NCBI GenBank assembly: GCA_942492115.1
Contig: CALODL010000011.1
Location: forward strand, 158,784-222,783
Length of the DNA stretch: 64,000 nt
Reading direction: 5' to 3'
Origin: CALODL01 sp942492115
GTDB taxonomy: Bacteria > Planctomycetota > Phycisphaerae > UBA1845 > CAIVHJ01
The notes below the pieces were generated by a model. It was not told where the DNA came from. It did no database searches and worked only from the letters and a program-made list of their open reading frames with translations. Shown piece after piece: positions 24,887 to 34,181 of this stretch. Made by a program: the position numbers and the translations under genes. Within the stretch, counting starts at the first letter, position 1. Every line of letters starts with the position of its first letter.

Positions 24887-27475
24887 TCAACGGCCTTCAG
24901 TTGCCTGCCCGACTTCGTATACGTGTGGCAGGGGCGCGTCGCGGAGTTCATGAGCCAACTCGGCAAATTCGCTCTCACGTTCGAGGAAGGCATCGACGAC
25001 GGCCGGGTCGAACTGACTGCCCGAGGCGTCGACAATGATCGATACGGCCTGCTCGTGGGGATACGCGCGTTTGTACACGCGTGAGGTCGTCAGCGCATCA
25101 TAGACGTCGGCGAGGGCAGTGATGCGCGCAGCCAACGGGATCGCGTGCCCCTTGAGGCTCAGCGGATACCCCGTTCCGTCGAACCATTCGTGATGTGAAT
25201 GCGTGATGGCCGCGGCCATGTCGAGAAACGAGGTGCCGGGCGTTGCTTCGATCACCGAGCGAATCGTTTCTGCTCCGATTTGAGCGTGGGTTTGCATGAT
25301 GGCCCGCTCCTCGGATGTCAAGCGTCCTGGCTTGAGCAACACGCTGTCGGGAATGGCCACCTTGCCGATGTCATGCAGGGGGACAGCGCGGACGAGGTCG
25401 CGCATGAATTCCGTCGTGATCTGGAAGCGGAACGAGTCTCTGCTGCGTAACTGTTCGGCGATGATATGGCAGTAACGCGTGACCCGATCAACATGGCGTC
25501 CACTGTCGTTGTCCCGATGTTCAGCCAGCTTGGCCAATGCAATCATGACCGAATCACGAGCTGCCTCGCGATCGCGACGTGAGGTCACGCTGTCGATCAC
25601 AGCGCCCGCGATATTGGCGACAAGATCGAGATACTCGAGTTCGTGTGGTTGAAACGGCATACTGTTGCGCCGTTCCGTAATGTTGAGCACGCCCACCACA
25701 TTGCTGGCACTGCCCAGCGGCACGACGACCAGGGGTAGACTGGCGAAGAACTCCGTCTCGTAGTCATGCGTAGCCGGAGGTTTGGGCTCGTCACCATTGA
25801 CCACCAGCGGTTGCCCGGACGCGAAGACCTGTCCGGATACGCCTTCACCAATCGGGACGCGAATCGCGTTGATGCTTTCAACCTTCAGCCCGCGCGCGTG
25901 AGCCACGGTCAAGTCGCCCCCTTCAGCAACCATGATCGAGACCCGGCCACACCGTGAGATGCGCGCAGCGACCGCAACGGTGGCTTCATAAATGCGTTCG
26001 AGGTCCGTCGCCGTGCTGACCGTGCGGCAGTATTCGAGGATCTGTTGCAGGCCCTTGTTCTGTTGTTCCCGAACCTCATTGCTGCGTATCAGGCGAATGC
26101 ACTTGTTGCGCAATTGAACCATCGAGCGAACGCGCAGAGCCAGTTCGCCGGCGACAATGGGCTTGATGAGGTACTCGTCTGCGCCGGCCTCGAGGCCGGC
26201 CTGAATGTCCTCGGGCTCGCAGCGAGCGCTAATCATGATGATGGGGATATCCGCCGTGGCCGGATCGTTTTTCAATTGTCGCGTGCACGCCAGGCCGTCG
26301 AGGACCGGCATCATGACATCCATGAGGATCACTGCCGGGTGCTGCTGGCGCACGAATTCGAGAGCCTCCTGGCCGTTCGCGACCTCGTGAATGTTGTATC
26401 CATCCTTTTCGAGGCATCGGCGGCACAGGGTCCGGTTGGTCGAGTTGTCATCCGCGACCAGGATCGTGGCTGGGGCCAGGCTGGGGTCCTCGGTAACGTA
26501 TGTGTTGGCGGTCGAAGCGCTCTCGGCTATACAGACACGGTTGCGGCCACCTCGTTTGGCCGCATACAACGCATCGTCAGCCCGTTCGATCACGTCGCAC
26601 AGCGAATCATTACGCCATTCGACGACGCCGAGGCTGGCGGTGATCCCATCCGAAATCGGGCTGGTCGGGTGGGCAATGTCCAGGTCGCATATGGCCGAAC
26701 GAATGCGCTCGGCAAGCTGACGACCGGCTTCCGCGTCGCTCTGCGCAGCCATGACAATGAATTCCTCACCGCCATAACGGCCCACCAGGTCGTACGGCCG
26801 ACAGACTGCAGCGATGCGCCCAGCCACGCGCCGAAGACAATCATCACCGGCCGGATGGCCCATGGAATCGTTGAATTTCTTGAAGTAGTCGATGTCGATC
26901 AGCAAGATGCAATAGGTCTGGTCAAGCCGTTTGGCCCGCTCATGTTCCTGGCGGGCAAACTCGTCCCACGCACCGCGGTTGAGTAACTGGGTCAGCGCAT
27001 CGGTCCTGGTCTGCTGGGCCAATTCGGTGTTGTCGCCAGCAAGGCGATGGGCGAGGTCCAGCAACTGAGCATTCTTATCCACCAGGCTGCGTTCGGCCTG
27101 GCGCAGGCGAATATGCACCGACACCCGAGCCAGGATTTCCTCGATCATGAACGGCTTGGTGATGTAATCACAGCCACCTGAGGCGAAGGCACTGGTGATT
27201 TTCTCTGCGTCCGAATGCGCCGTGACGAAGATCACCGGGATGTCCGCTGTCGCCGCTGTCTCTTTCAGCGACTCGCAGACCTCCAGGCCGCTGCGATCAG
27301 GCATCATCATATCCAGCAGAATCAAATCCGGAGTCCGTTGTTCGGCGATGTCCATGGCCTGATCGCCGTGGGAGGCGGTCAACACTTTGTAGCCCGCCTT
27401 GGTCAGAGCGCGTGCGACGAGGAGCCTGCTGGAGGATTCGTCATCGACGACCAGGATGGTGGGGACGTGCTGCAT
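24887..27475 (-). CDS. REC-GGDEF-REC-GAF-HD-GYP signalling protein
   Basis: 862 aa. In order: receiver 1 (about 1-120, phospho-acceptor Asp near 54 in LILLDMMMPD), GGDEF diguanylate cyclase (about 155-320, active GGEEF near 233), receiver 2 (about 338-455, Asp near 385), GAF (about 485-640) and HD-GYP phosphodiesterase (about 650-840, HDIGK near 701 and HHEWFDGTGYP near 765). Both c-di-GMP synthesis and hydrolysis sites look intact. It starts two bases after the stop of the hybrid kinase, so it is almost certainly the partner that receives phosphate from it. Confidence 0.93.
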   Translation of the reverse strand: MQHVPTILVVDDESSSRLLVARALTKAGYKVLTASHGDQAMDIAEQRTPDLILLDMMMPDRSGLEVCESLKETAATADIPVIFVTAHSDAEKITSAFASGGCDYITKPFMIEEILARVSVHIRLRQAERSLVDKNAQLLDLAHRLAGDNTELAQQTRTDALTQLLNRGAWDEFARQEHERAKRLDQTYCILLIDIDYFKKFNDSMGHPAGDDCLRRVAGRIAAVCRPYDLVGRYGGEEFIVMAAQSDAEAGRQLAERIRSAICDLDIAHPTSPISDGITASLGVVEWRNDSLCDVIERADDALYAAKRGGRNRVCIAESASTANTYVTEDPSLAPATILVADDNSTNRTLCRRCLEKDGYNIHEVANGQEALEFVRQQHPAVILMDVMMPVLDGLACTRQLKNDPATADIPIIMISARCEPEDIQAGLEAGADEYLIKPIVAGELALRVRSMVQLRNKCIRLIRSNEVREQQNKGLQQILEYCRTVSTATDLERIYEATVAVAARISRCGRVSIMVAEGGDLTVAHARGLKVESINAIRVPIGEGVSGQVFASGQPLVVNGDEPKPPATHDYETEFFASLPLVVVPLGSASNVVGVLNITERRNSMPFQPHELEYLDLVANIAGAVIDSVTSRRDREAARDSVMIALAKLAEHRDNDSGRHVDRVTRYCHIIAEQLRSRDSFRFQITTEFMRDLVRAVPLHDIGKVAIPDSVLLKPGRLTSEERAIMQTHAQIGAETIRSVIEATPGTSFLDMAAAITHSHHEWFDGTGYPLSLKGHAIPLAARITALADVYDALTTSRVYKRAYPHEQAVSIIVDASGSQFDPAVVDAFLERESEFAELAHELRDAPLPHVYEVGQATEGR

Positions 27476-27477
27476 GC

Positions 27478-30400
27478 CTATTTCAAGCTCATCTCTGCGG
27501 CAAATGCGGTCAAACGACGGATTTCATCCGCCAGTTCGTCGAGCAGGGCCGTGGCCTGTTCGAGGCTGTCTCGTGCTGCGATCAGTTCAAGGTCCTCGGC
27601 GAGGCGACGGATTTCCTGAGCGCAAATATTGGATGCAGCCCCTTTGAGGCTGTGAGCCGCCAATTGCAGGTCTGCGGCGCTGGCCGAATCGACTGCCTGG
27701 TGCAGACCCGCGAGGGTCGTGGCGCTGTCCTCGACGAACATGTGTACGACTTCTTCGTACAGCTCGGCATCGCCACTCAGTTGACGCAGGCCGCGTGGGA
27801 TATCGAGTGGTTCGGCGACGGCATCATCCGGCTCTGGATGCAGCGTCAGGGTCTGCGACTCCTCGACCTGTCGATCGTTGAGCCACCGGCCGAGCAACGC
27901 GCCCAGGGCGGCTGCGTCGATCGGTTTGGTGATGTAGTCGTTCATGCCGCCGGCGATGCAGCGGTCGCGATCGCCGGCCATGGCGTGGGCTGTCATGGCG
28001 ATGATCGGTAGATGCGCAAGGGTGTCATTCTCGCGGATGCGGGCTGTGGCCTCGAGGCCGTCCATCTCGGGCATCTGGACATCCATGAGCACGAGGTCGA
28101 ACGAGTCGGTGGCCAGTCTTTCGAGGGCGACGCGGCCATTCTCGGCGGTTTCCACGGTGTACCCAAGCCGAGTGACGATCCCGCATGCAACCCTGCGGTT
28201 GATGGGGTTGTCTTCCACGAGCAATAATCGTTGGCCGTGCCCGACGGGGGATCCCTGCGTATTCGGTGCGGCGATTCTCCGGGGCTGGCCCGTCACCTGC
28301 GGCTGCGCCAGGAGCTCAACGAGAGCGTCGTGCAACACAGCCTGTTTGATCGGTTTCGACAAGTAGGCGGTTCTGGGTTCGCCGCCGGCGTCACGTTCGA
28401 AGAGGTGCCCGATCGAGCTGAGGAACACGATGAATGGATCACCCAACGTGCGATCCTCTCGAATGGCCCGCTCGACCGCGAAGCCGTCCATGCCGGGCAT
28501 CTGCATGTCGAGGACAACAACGTCAAATGGAACCGCGTCCCGCTGCGCTTGCTGGAGGCATTCGAGGGCCTGTTGCCCGTGGGTCGCGGTGGCCGTTGCG
28601 CAACCCCAGTTACTCAGCATACGCGTGACAATCCGAAGATTGGTGTTGTTGTCATCCACGATCAGGAAACGATGTGACGAGAAATCGTGGGCTGGCCGTC
28701 GTTGTGGCCGACCGGCGTCATCGGTGACCATTGGCAGTTCAATCTCGAAACCAAAAGTGCTACCTTCGTTTTCGGCGCTGTCGACCCACATGCGCCCGTT
28801 CATCAAGTCGACCAACTGTTGAGAGATAGTCAGCCCGAGTCCCGTGCCGCCGTACTGCCGCGTCATAGCGCCATCGACCTGCGTAAAACTGTCAAAGATA
28901 TGGTCCAGTCGATCGTGCGGAATACCAATGCCCGTGTCACGCACAGTGAACTTCAGCCTGACTGCCTCCGTATCACGGTCCTGCACCTCGCAGGAGAGTA
29001 CGATTTCACCCTGCTCGGTGAACTTGATCGCGTTGCCTACGAGATTGATCAGTACTTGCCGCAAGCGATGCGGATCACCCAGGACTTGTCCAGGAAGAGT
29101 TGGGTCGAAGTCTCCAATCAGCTCGATCCCTTTGCCGGAAGCCTGCTGATTGAGCAGGTCAACAACTGATTCTGCGGTTGCCGTCACATCGAACGGAGTA
29201 TGATCGAGCGTCATCTTGCCCGCTTCCATCTTCGAGAAATCGAGGATGTCGTTGATCAGCGTCAGCAGCGCTTTGGCACACTCCATGACGGTACCGAGAA
29301 ACTCGTTTTGTTCGTCGGTGAGCGTTGTTCCGAGAGCCAGCTCGGTCATGCCGATGATGCCGTTCATGGGTGTACGGATCTCGTGACTGACGTTGGCCAG
29401 GAACTCGCTCTTGGCTTTGTTGCCCGCTTCGGCCTCGTCTTTGGCCCGCCGCAACTCTGCCTGCGTCCGTTGACGTTCGTTTGATTGAATGGCCAGAGAC
29501 ACGAGATCTGCGATGGATCCTGCAAAGTTTTCTTCGTCCGTGGTCCACTGACGCTTACCACCGACATGCTCATGGCACACGACCCCGAGGACCTGCGTCC
29601 CAATGCGAATGGGCGCGTCGAGCATGGCGCCGATTCCGTGAGTCGGGAGGTAGTCTCCGGCGAACTCCGCGGTCCGTTGATCCTGGCCTGCATCGCAGGC
29701 AGCGATCGCGCGGTCGGTATTCAGTGCTTCGAAGTATGCAGGGTAATCGACTGCGGCGAAGGACGGGCCGGAGATGTAGGCGTTCGATTCTGTGTCATAC
29801 AGTGTGATACACTCGATGGCCGTGTGATCGTGGTTGAACAGCCATGCGCTGACACGGCCGACATCGAGGGTGTGGGCGGCATTGTGTGTAATGTGACGCA
29901 GGGCTGCGTCCAGATCACCGGACATCAACTCGGGGCTGCAGGTCAACTCGACGAGTGTACGGTTCTGGCGACGCAGTCGAGCCTCGTTGTCGCGCAGCGC
30001 GTTCTCGCGTTCAATGACCGCTTGCGCGGTTCGCCGATGTTCGCGACTCTCGTGCTCGAGTTCGCGCTTGCGCCCTTCCAACTCGCCAGTCCGCCGGCGC
30101 ACCTGCTGCTCGAGATTCGTGGTGTACTCTTCCAGGGACTCGGCCATGTTGTTGAACACCTGGGCCAGGACGCCAATCTCGCCAGGAGCTTTTTCCGAGG
30201 CACGCTGGTCGAAATTGCCGAGCTGCAGTTCGCGTGCGCTGTCTACGAGGTTGGCGATCGGTCTTAGAATCCCGCGAGCGAAGCATACGGTCATGAAGAG
30301 TCCACTGGCGAGTACGACGATCAGGATGGCGATGCTGGTGACGACGTCATCGCGCAGATTGGCGTGCAGGGGATCCAGCGAATAGACCAGGCATGCGTAC

Positions 30401-30912
30401 CCCAGCAGGTTCCTGGGCAGTATTTCGGGTTCCTCATCAAGCAGATCGAATTCCAGTGTCCCGGGTGAGCGTCTGATCGGTGCAACGGCGACGAGGTGGC
30501 CACGGTGCTGACTCACCACGGGTAGCCGTGGATCACGTTGGACCGGGCTGGACAGGGTGTCTTCGAGCGGATCGGCGCTCTCTTTGAGGAAGCGGGTCAA
30601 CGGAGTCCAGCTCGTATCGACGATGATGCCAGCAGACACCGCCTCGTGTTGTGCGGTGCCTTGCAGCAGCCGCGTCAGGGCGTCACGGTCCCCGACGAGC
30701 ACGTGTGGTTCGGCGTTGTACGCGATGGCCTGGACATAGCGTGCCGCGTCATCGTGCATCTGTTGCAACGCCCCGTCATATGCCCGCCACATCAGGCCCG
30801 AGGCCAGTGGGACTGCTGTCACGAGCAACAGAAGGACGCAGAAGCCGACCAGACGGGCGTTGAGGCCCCGTCGGCAGCCGGTCGCGGTTTGTGCGGGCAT
30901 CGGTGAGTTCAT
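27478..30912 (-). CDS. Hybrid sensor histidine kinase (HAMP-GAF-HisKA-HATPase-REC-REC-HPt)
   Basis: 1144 aa. Transmembrane helix about 18-42, periplasmic sensor about 45-190, second helix about 192-213, HAMP, coiled coil about 265-325, GAF about 330-480, HisKA with His near 509 (NVSHEIRTPMNG), HATPase (DTGIGIP, GGTGLGLTIS), receiver 1 (VVVLDMQMPGMDG, Asp near 802), receiver 2 (LVLMDVQMPEMDG, near 941) and HPt (AAHSLKGAASNI, His near 1086). A full phosphorelay in one chain, ending at the c-di-GMP protein encoded next. It is divergent from a substrate-binding protein and TonB receptor, which may provide its signal. Confidence 0.94.
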   Translation of the reverse strand: MNSPMPAQTATGCRRGLNARLVGFCVLLLLVTAVPLASGLMWRAYDGALQQMHDDAARYVQAIAYNAEPHVLVGDRDALTRLLQGTAQHEAVSAGIIVDTSWTPLTRFLKESADPLEDTLSSPVQRDPRLPVVSQHRGHLVAVAPIRRSPGTLEFDLLDEEPEILPRNLLGYACLVYSLDPLHANLRDDVVTSIAILIVVLASGLFMTVCFARGILRPIANLVDSARELQLGNFDQRASEKAPGEIGVLAQVFNNMAESLEEYTTNLEQQVRRRTGELEGRKRELEHESREHRRTAQAVIERENALRDNEARLRRQNRTLVELTCSPELMSGDLDAALRHITHNAAHTLDVGRVSAWLFNHDHTAIECITLYDTESNAYISGPSFAAVDYPAYFEALNTDRAIAACDAGQDQRTAEFAGDYLPTHGIGAMLDAPIRIGTQVLGVVCHEHVGGKRQWTTDEENFAGSIADLVSLAIQSNERQRTQAELRRAKDEAEAGNKAKSEFLANVSHEIRTPMNGIIGMTELALGTTLTDEQNEFLGTVMECAKALLTLINDILDFSKMEAGKMTLDHTPFDVTATAESVVDLLNQQASGKGIELIGDFDPTLPGQVLGDPHRLRQVLINLVGNAIKFTEQGEIVLSCEVQDRDTEAVRLKFTVRDTGIGIPHDRLDHIFDSFTQVDGAMTRQYGGTGLGLTISQQLVDLMNGRMWVDSAENEGSTFGFEIELPMVTDDAGRPQRRPAHDFSSHRFLIVDDNNTNLRIVTRMLSNWGCATATATHGQQALECLQQAQRDAVPFDVVVLDMQMPGMDGFAVERAIREDRTLGDPFIVFLSSIGHLFERDAGGEPRTAYLSKPIKQAVLHDALVELLAQPQVTGQPRRIAAPNTQGSPVGHGQRLLLVEDNPINRRVACGIVTRLGYTVETAENGRVALERLATDSFDLVLMDVQMPEMDGLEATARIRENDTLAHLPIIAMTAHAMAGDRDRCIAGGMNDYITKPIDAAALGALLGRWLNDRQVEESQTLTLHPEPDDAVAEPLDIPRGLRQLSGDAELYEEVVHMFVEDSATTLAGLHQAVDSASAADLQLAAHSLKGAASNICAQEIRRLAEDLELIAARDSLEQATALLDELADEIRRLTAFAAEMSLK

Positions 30913-31125
30913 GATCCGTTACGCAGCTAGACCCCGGGCGCGCACCCTGACAGTGCGACCCCTCCCGGATACGCCTTGCATCGGCGCGCGCAGCCGATGC
31001 GATGATCTCGGCTCCGGTGGTGTCCGATAACGGCCCAGCGCAGGTCTGGTCTCACGCGGCTACAAGGCGATGACGACGGCATGAACGGGCCCGCGGCAAC
31101 ACGGGCGATCCCTCGTCGGCATTCG

Positions 31126-32085
31126 ATGGACACGATGCGGAGTAACTCTGAACACGGAATCCTCCTCCTGTTCTGGGCTGGTCTTGTATGGCCCGCCAGC
31201 GCTCAGGCTGAAGATCCTGCGCGCGTGACCATCATCCATGGCGCCTTGGCGTCCTATCGCCAGTCGGTCAACGCAGCCGTTGACGTCCTGCAGGCCGCTG
31301 GTCATGTGGTCACGACCATCGAACACACACGTCACGTCGACAGCACGGCGCTGGCAGAGCGCATCACATCGAGCCGCCCCGACGTGATCATGACCGCCGG
31401 ACGCAAAGCCACCGAATGGGGCATCGAGGATACGTTCGACGTCCCCATCGTGTTCTTTATGGTTCCGAACATTGCAGATGCCCCGTTTGCGGCGCCAGAT
31501 GGCCCGCTGCGTCGCCGGGTATGCGGGGTCACTTCGGATATCGACCCTGACATGCTGTTGAACTGGATTCAACAGCTCGCTCCGAGTGTCGACCATGTCG
31601 CAGTACCGCACAGCCCGGCTACACGGGCCACGGCCCAGCGCTTGCAGGAGGCCGGGGTCCGGAAGGGAATTCGCATCACGCCGATTGCCGCGCGCCGTTC
31701 TGCGTTTCCCGAAACGCTCAAGCAACTCGAGGCCAGTGATTGTCGTGGGGTGCTCATGGTACTGGATGCGGGCGTGTACAACTCGCCGACCATCCGCACA
31801 CTGCTGGTGTGGGCAGCGCGGAGCAAGACGCCGGTGTGGGCGTTCTCCGAGCGCGTGGTTTCAGCGGGAGCGTTTGCAGGTCAGTACTTTGATCCCGCGG
31901 CCCTGGGACGCCAGGCTGCGCGCATGGCCCGGCGGGTCTTGAGCGGAGAGGCGGTCGGCGAGATCGAGGTCGAATACGTCGATGAACCAGCCCAGGCGCT
32001 CAATGAACATACTGCAGAAATGATCGGCCTACATCCGCGCGCCAACGCCCTCGGAACGCGAACCATCCGAGTAGGAGAAGAGTGA
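31126..32085 (+). CDS. ABC-type substrate-binding-like exported protein
   Basis: 319 aa from ATG 31126 (ATG 31135 also possible). Signal peptide GILLLFWAGLVWPASAQA. The body resembles the ABC_sub_bind (tryptophan/purine-binding-like) family: DVIMTAGRKATEWG, VPIVFFMVPNIADAP, GVTSDIDPDMLLNWI and TPVWAFSERVVSAGAFAG. No ABC permease or ATPase gene is adjacent. Its stop overlaps the TonB receptor start by GTGA, and it is divergent from the hybrid kinase, so it may be a ligand-sensing partner rather than part of a transporter. Confidence 0.85.
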   Translation: MDTMRSNSEHGILLLFWAGLVWPASAQAEDPARVTIIHGALASYRQSVNAAVDVLQAAGHVVTTIEHTRHVDSTALAERITSSRPDVIMTAGRKATEWGIEDTFDVPIVFFMVPNIADAPFAAPDGPLRRRVCGVTSDIDPDMLLNWIQQLAPSVDHVAVPHSPATRATAQRLQEAGVRKGIRITPIAARRSAFPETLKQLEASDCRGVLMVLDAGVYNSPTIRTLLVWAARSKTPVWAFSERVVSAGAFAGQYFDPAALGRQAARMARRVLSGEAVGEIEVEYVDEPAQALNEHTAEMIGLHPRANALGTRTIRVGEE

Positions 32086-34181
32086 CATGTTCTCGAACCA
32101 CATGCATCATCACGTGGCGTCGTGGCAAGGCGGGCAGCCGCAGGATTCTTTCGTGGGCCGCGCAGGTCTGTCTTGCGTGGGTGGTGTGTGAACATGGAGT
32201 AAATCAACGCGCTGCCGGGGCACAGGCTGGCCCGCCGGAATCGCCTACTATCGCGCCCGAAGAACCGGCTGCGACCGAGGGTGGGGAGACTTCGAACGAG
32301 GCCCTCGACGACCTCGAGCTATTCGAGCTCGACATACCAACTGTCGTGACCGCCGCGCGACACGAGGAGCGACTGGCTCACGTGCCGTATGCGATGAGTG
32401 TCCTGACTGCTGACGACATTCGACGATCCGGCGCACGCACCATCCCCGATGCCCTGCGACTTGTTCCGGGCGTCGACGTCGCCGACTTGACCTACGGTAA
32501 CTATGCCGTGTCGCCGCGTGGTTTTCATGGGTTCATCGCCAACAACACACTGGTGCTCGTAGACGGGCGGCAGATTTACGACTCGTTGTTCGGTGGTACG
32601 TTGTGGGGCAGTTGGCCGTTTCAGATCGAGGATATCGCACGCATCGAGGTGATTCGCGGACCTGGAGGGGTGATCTGGGGGGCCAATGCGGTAAACGGCG
32701 TGATCAATATCATCACCAAGAACCCTGCGGATCAGCTTGGCTTGACCCTCAAGACGAGCATGGGTAACCGCGGCTATTTCGAGCAGTACTTCGGCTACGG
32801 CTACGAAGAAGAAGGCTTGAGCCTGCGAATTTCGGGGTCGTACGACACGAGTGCAGGGTTTCGGGACGGGGGTTCCATGCTGCGCAAGTTGGACGACGAG
32901 TTCAAGGCTGGCCGAATAGGAGTCCACGCGATCATCGATCCTGATGAGGACAGTACATTCACCCTATCCGCCGGCAGTGGTGTTGTGCACGGCGGTTTCC
33001 CGGCGACCCCATTGATCGGTATCGGCGCGGACCGTGAACCGGAGGCTCAGGCTAACTACATTCTGGGTAAGTGGACACAGCGGTTGGTGGACGACGGCGA
33101 AATGGTGGTCACCGGGTTTGTCAACGATTTCACTGCATCCCCAGGTGCTCAGCCGATCGATTATCGTTACCAACAGTTTGGCATGATGTTCTCGCACACC
33201 TTTGAATCTGGCGCCCACACACGCACGTGGGGCATCGACAGTCGCGTCGATCTTCTCGATGCGGGCAACTCGGATCCCTTCATGCTGTCCAAGAATCAGG
33301 TCAGCACCGGCATCATCGGATTGTATCTGCAGAACGACTGGCAATTCGCTGAAGCCTGGCAATGGAGCATGGGGGGACGACTGGACTACGAATTCTATGG
33401 CGGGTTTCAACCCAGTTTCCGAACCAGTCTGAGCTACGAGCTATCTGAGGACTCGGTCGTGTACGGTTCAATATCCCGAGCATTTCACATGCCGGCGGCT
33501 CCGGCACGGTTCCTGCAAATTCCCATGCTCAACGGCGCGGTCAATGTCACGACCAACCGTGATGTCGACCCTACGTCGCTGATGGCATACGAGCTTGGCT
33601 ACCGTGGGCGTCTCTTCGATTGGGTCAATACCACGGCCAATCTGTTCTGGCATCAGTACGATGAGCTGACCACGTTCAGAATGCGGCCTGGTCCGCCCGG
33701 GCTGATCGACGATCGACTCAACAATCGCAGCGGTGGGGCGGGGTTGTACGGCGTCGAACTGGAAGCCCGCGTGCAGGTGACCAGGCAATTCTCCTTGCTC
33801 GGCAACTATACCTACCAGCAGCTCAACTGGGACATCGACGATGCATTTACCGAGCGCGATCTGATTACACCTCCGCAGCACAAGTTTCACGTTGGCAGCC
33901 GATATGCAGTCAACGATGATTTCCAGTTGTCTGCCGACCTGTTCTATGTCGACGCCGTACGATCGCCGGATCCGGCCAATCCGTTCGCGGCCCGCAGGGT
34001 TGATCCGTATTTTCGACTCGATCTCAGGGCGGAATATGAGTTCTGGGGGGATCGAGCTTCCGTGGCATTGGGGGTACGCAATCTGCTCGACGAGGGGCAC
34101 TACGAGGGCAGCACGCTGTTCCTCAATAGCGCCGAGGTTCCGAGGATGGTCTACGCGGAGTTACGCGTGAGTGTTGACTGA
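32082..34181 (+). CDS. TonB-dependent outer-membrane receptor
   Basis: 699 aa starting GTG 32082 with AGGAGA upstream, overlapping the previous stop. Hydrophobic signal about 22-48. The TonB box/plug region follows: IPTVVTAARHEERLAHVPYAMSVL cut here as residues about 85-108, GARTIPDALRLVPGVDV and IEVIRGPGGVIWGANAVNG. The remainder is the 22-strand barrel, ending in an aromatic-rich last strand (RMVYAELRVSVD). It imports a siderophore, vitamin or carbohydrate; the ligand is unknown. The final 21 bases overlap the convergent peroxidase gene. Confidence 0.93.
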   Translation: MTCSRTTCIITWRRGKAGSRRILSWAAQVCLAWVVCEHGVNQRAAGAQAGPPESPTIAPEEPAATEGGETSNEALDDLELFELDIPTVVTAARHEERLAHVPYAMSVLTADDIRRSGARTIPDALRLVPGVDVADLTYGNYAVSPRGFHGFIANNTLVLVDGRQIYDSLFGGTLWGSWPFQIEDIARIEVIRGPGGVIWGANAVNGVINIITKNPADQLGLTLKTSMGNRGYFEQYFGYGYEEEGLSLRISGSYDTSAGFRDGGSMLRKLDDEFKAGRIGVHAIIDPDEDSTFTLSAGSGVVHGGFPATPLIGIGADREPEAQANYILGKWTQRLVDDGEMVVTGFVNDFTASPGAQPIDYRYQQFGMMFSHTFESGAHTRTWGIDSRVDLLDAGNSDPFMLSKNQVSTGIIGLYLQNDWQFAEAWQWSMGGRLDYEFYGGFQPSFRTSLSYELSEDSVVYGSISRAFHMPAAPARFLQIPMLNGAVNVTTNRDVDPTSLMAYELGYRGRLFDWVNTTANLFWHQYDELTTFRMRPGPPGLIDDRLNNRSGGAGLYGVELEARVQVTRQFSLLGNYTYQQLNWDIDDAFTERDLITPPQHKFHVGSRYAVNDDFQLSADLFYVDAVRSPDPANPFAARRVDPYFRLDLRAEYEFWGDRASVALGVRNLLDEGHYEGSTLFLNSAEVPRMVYAELRVSVD

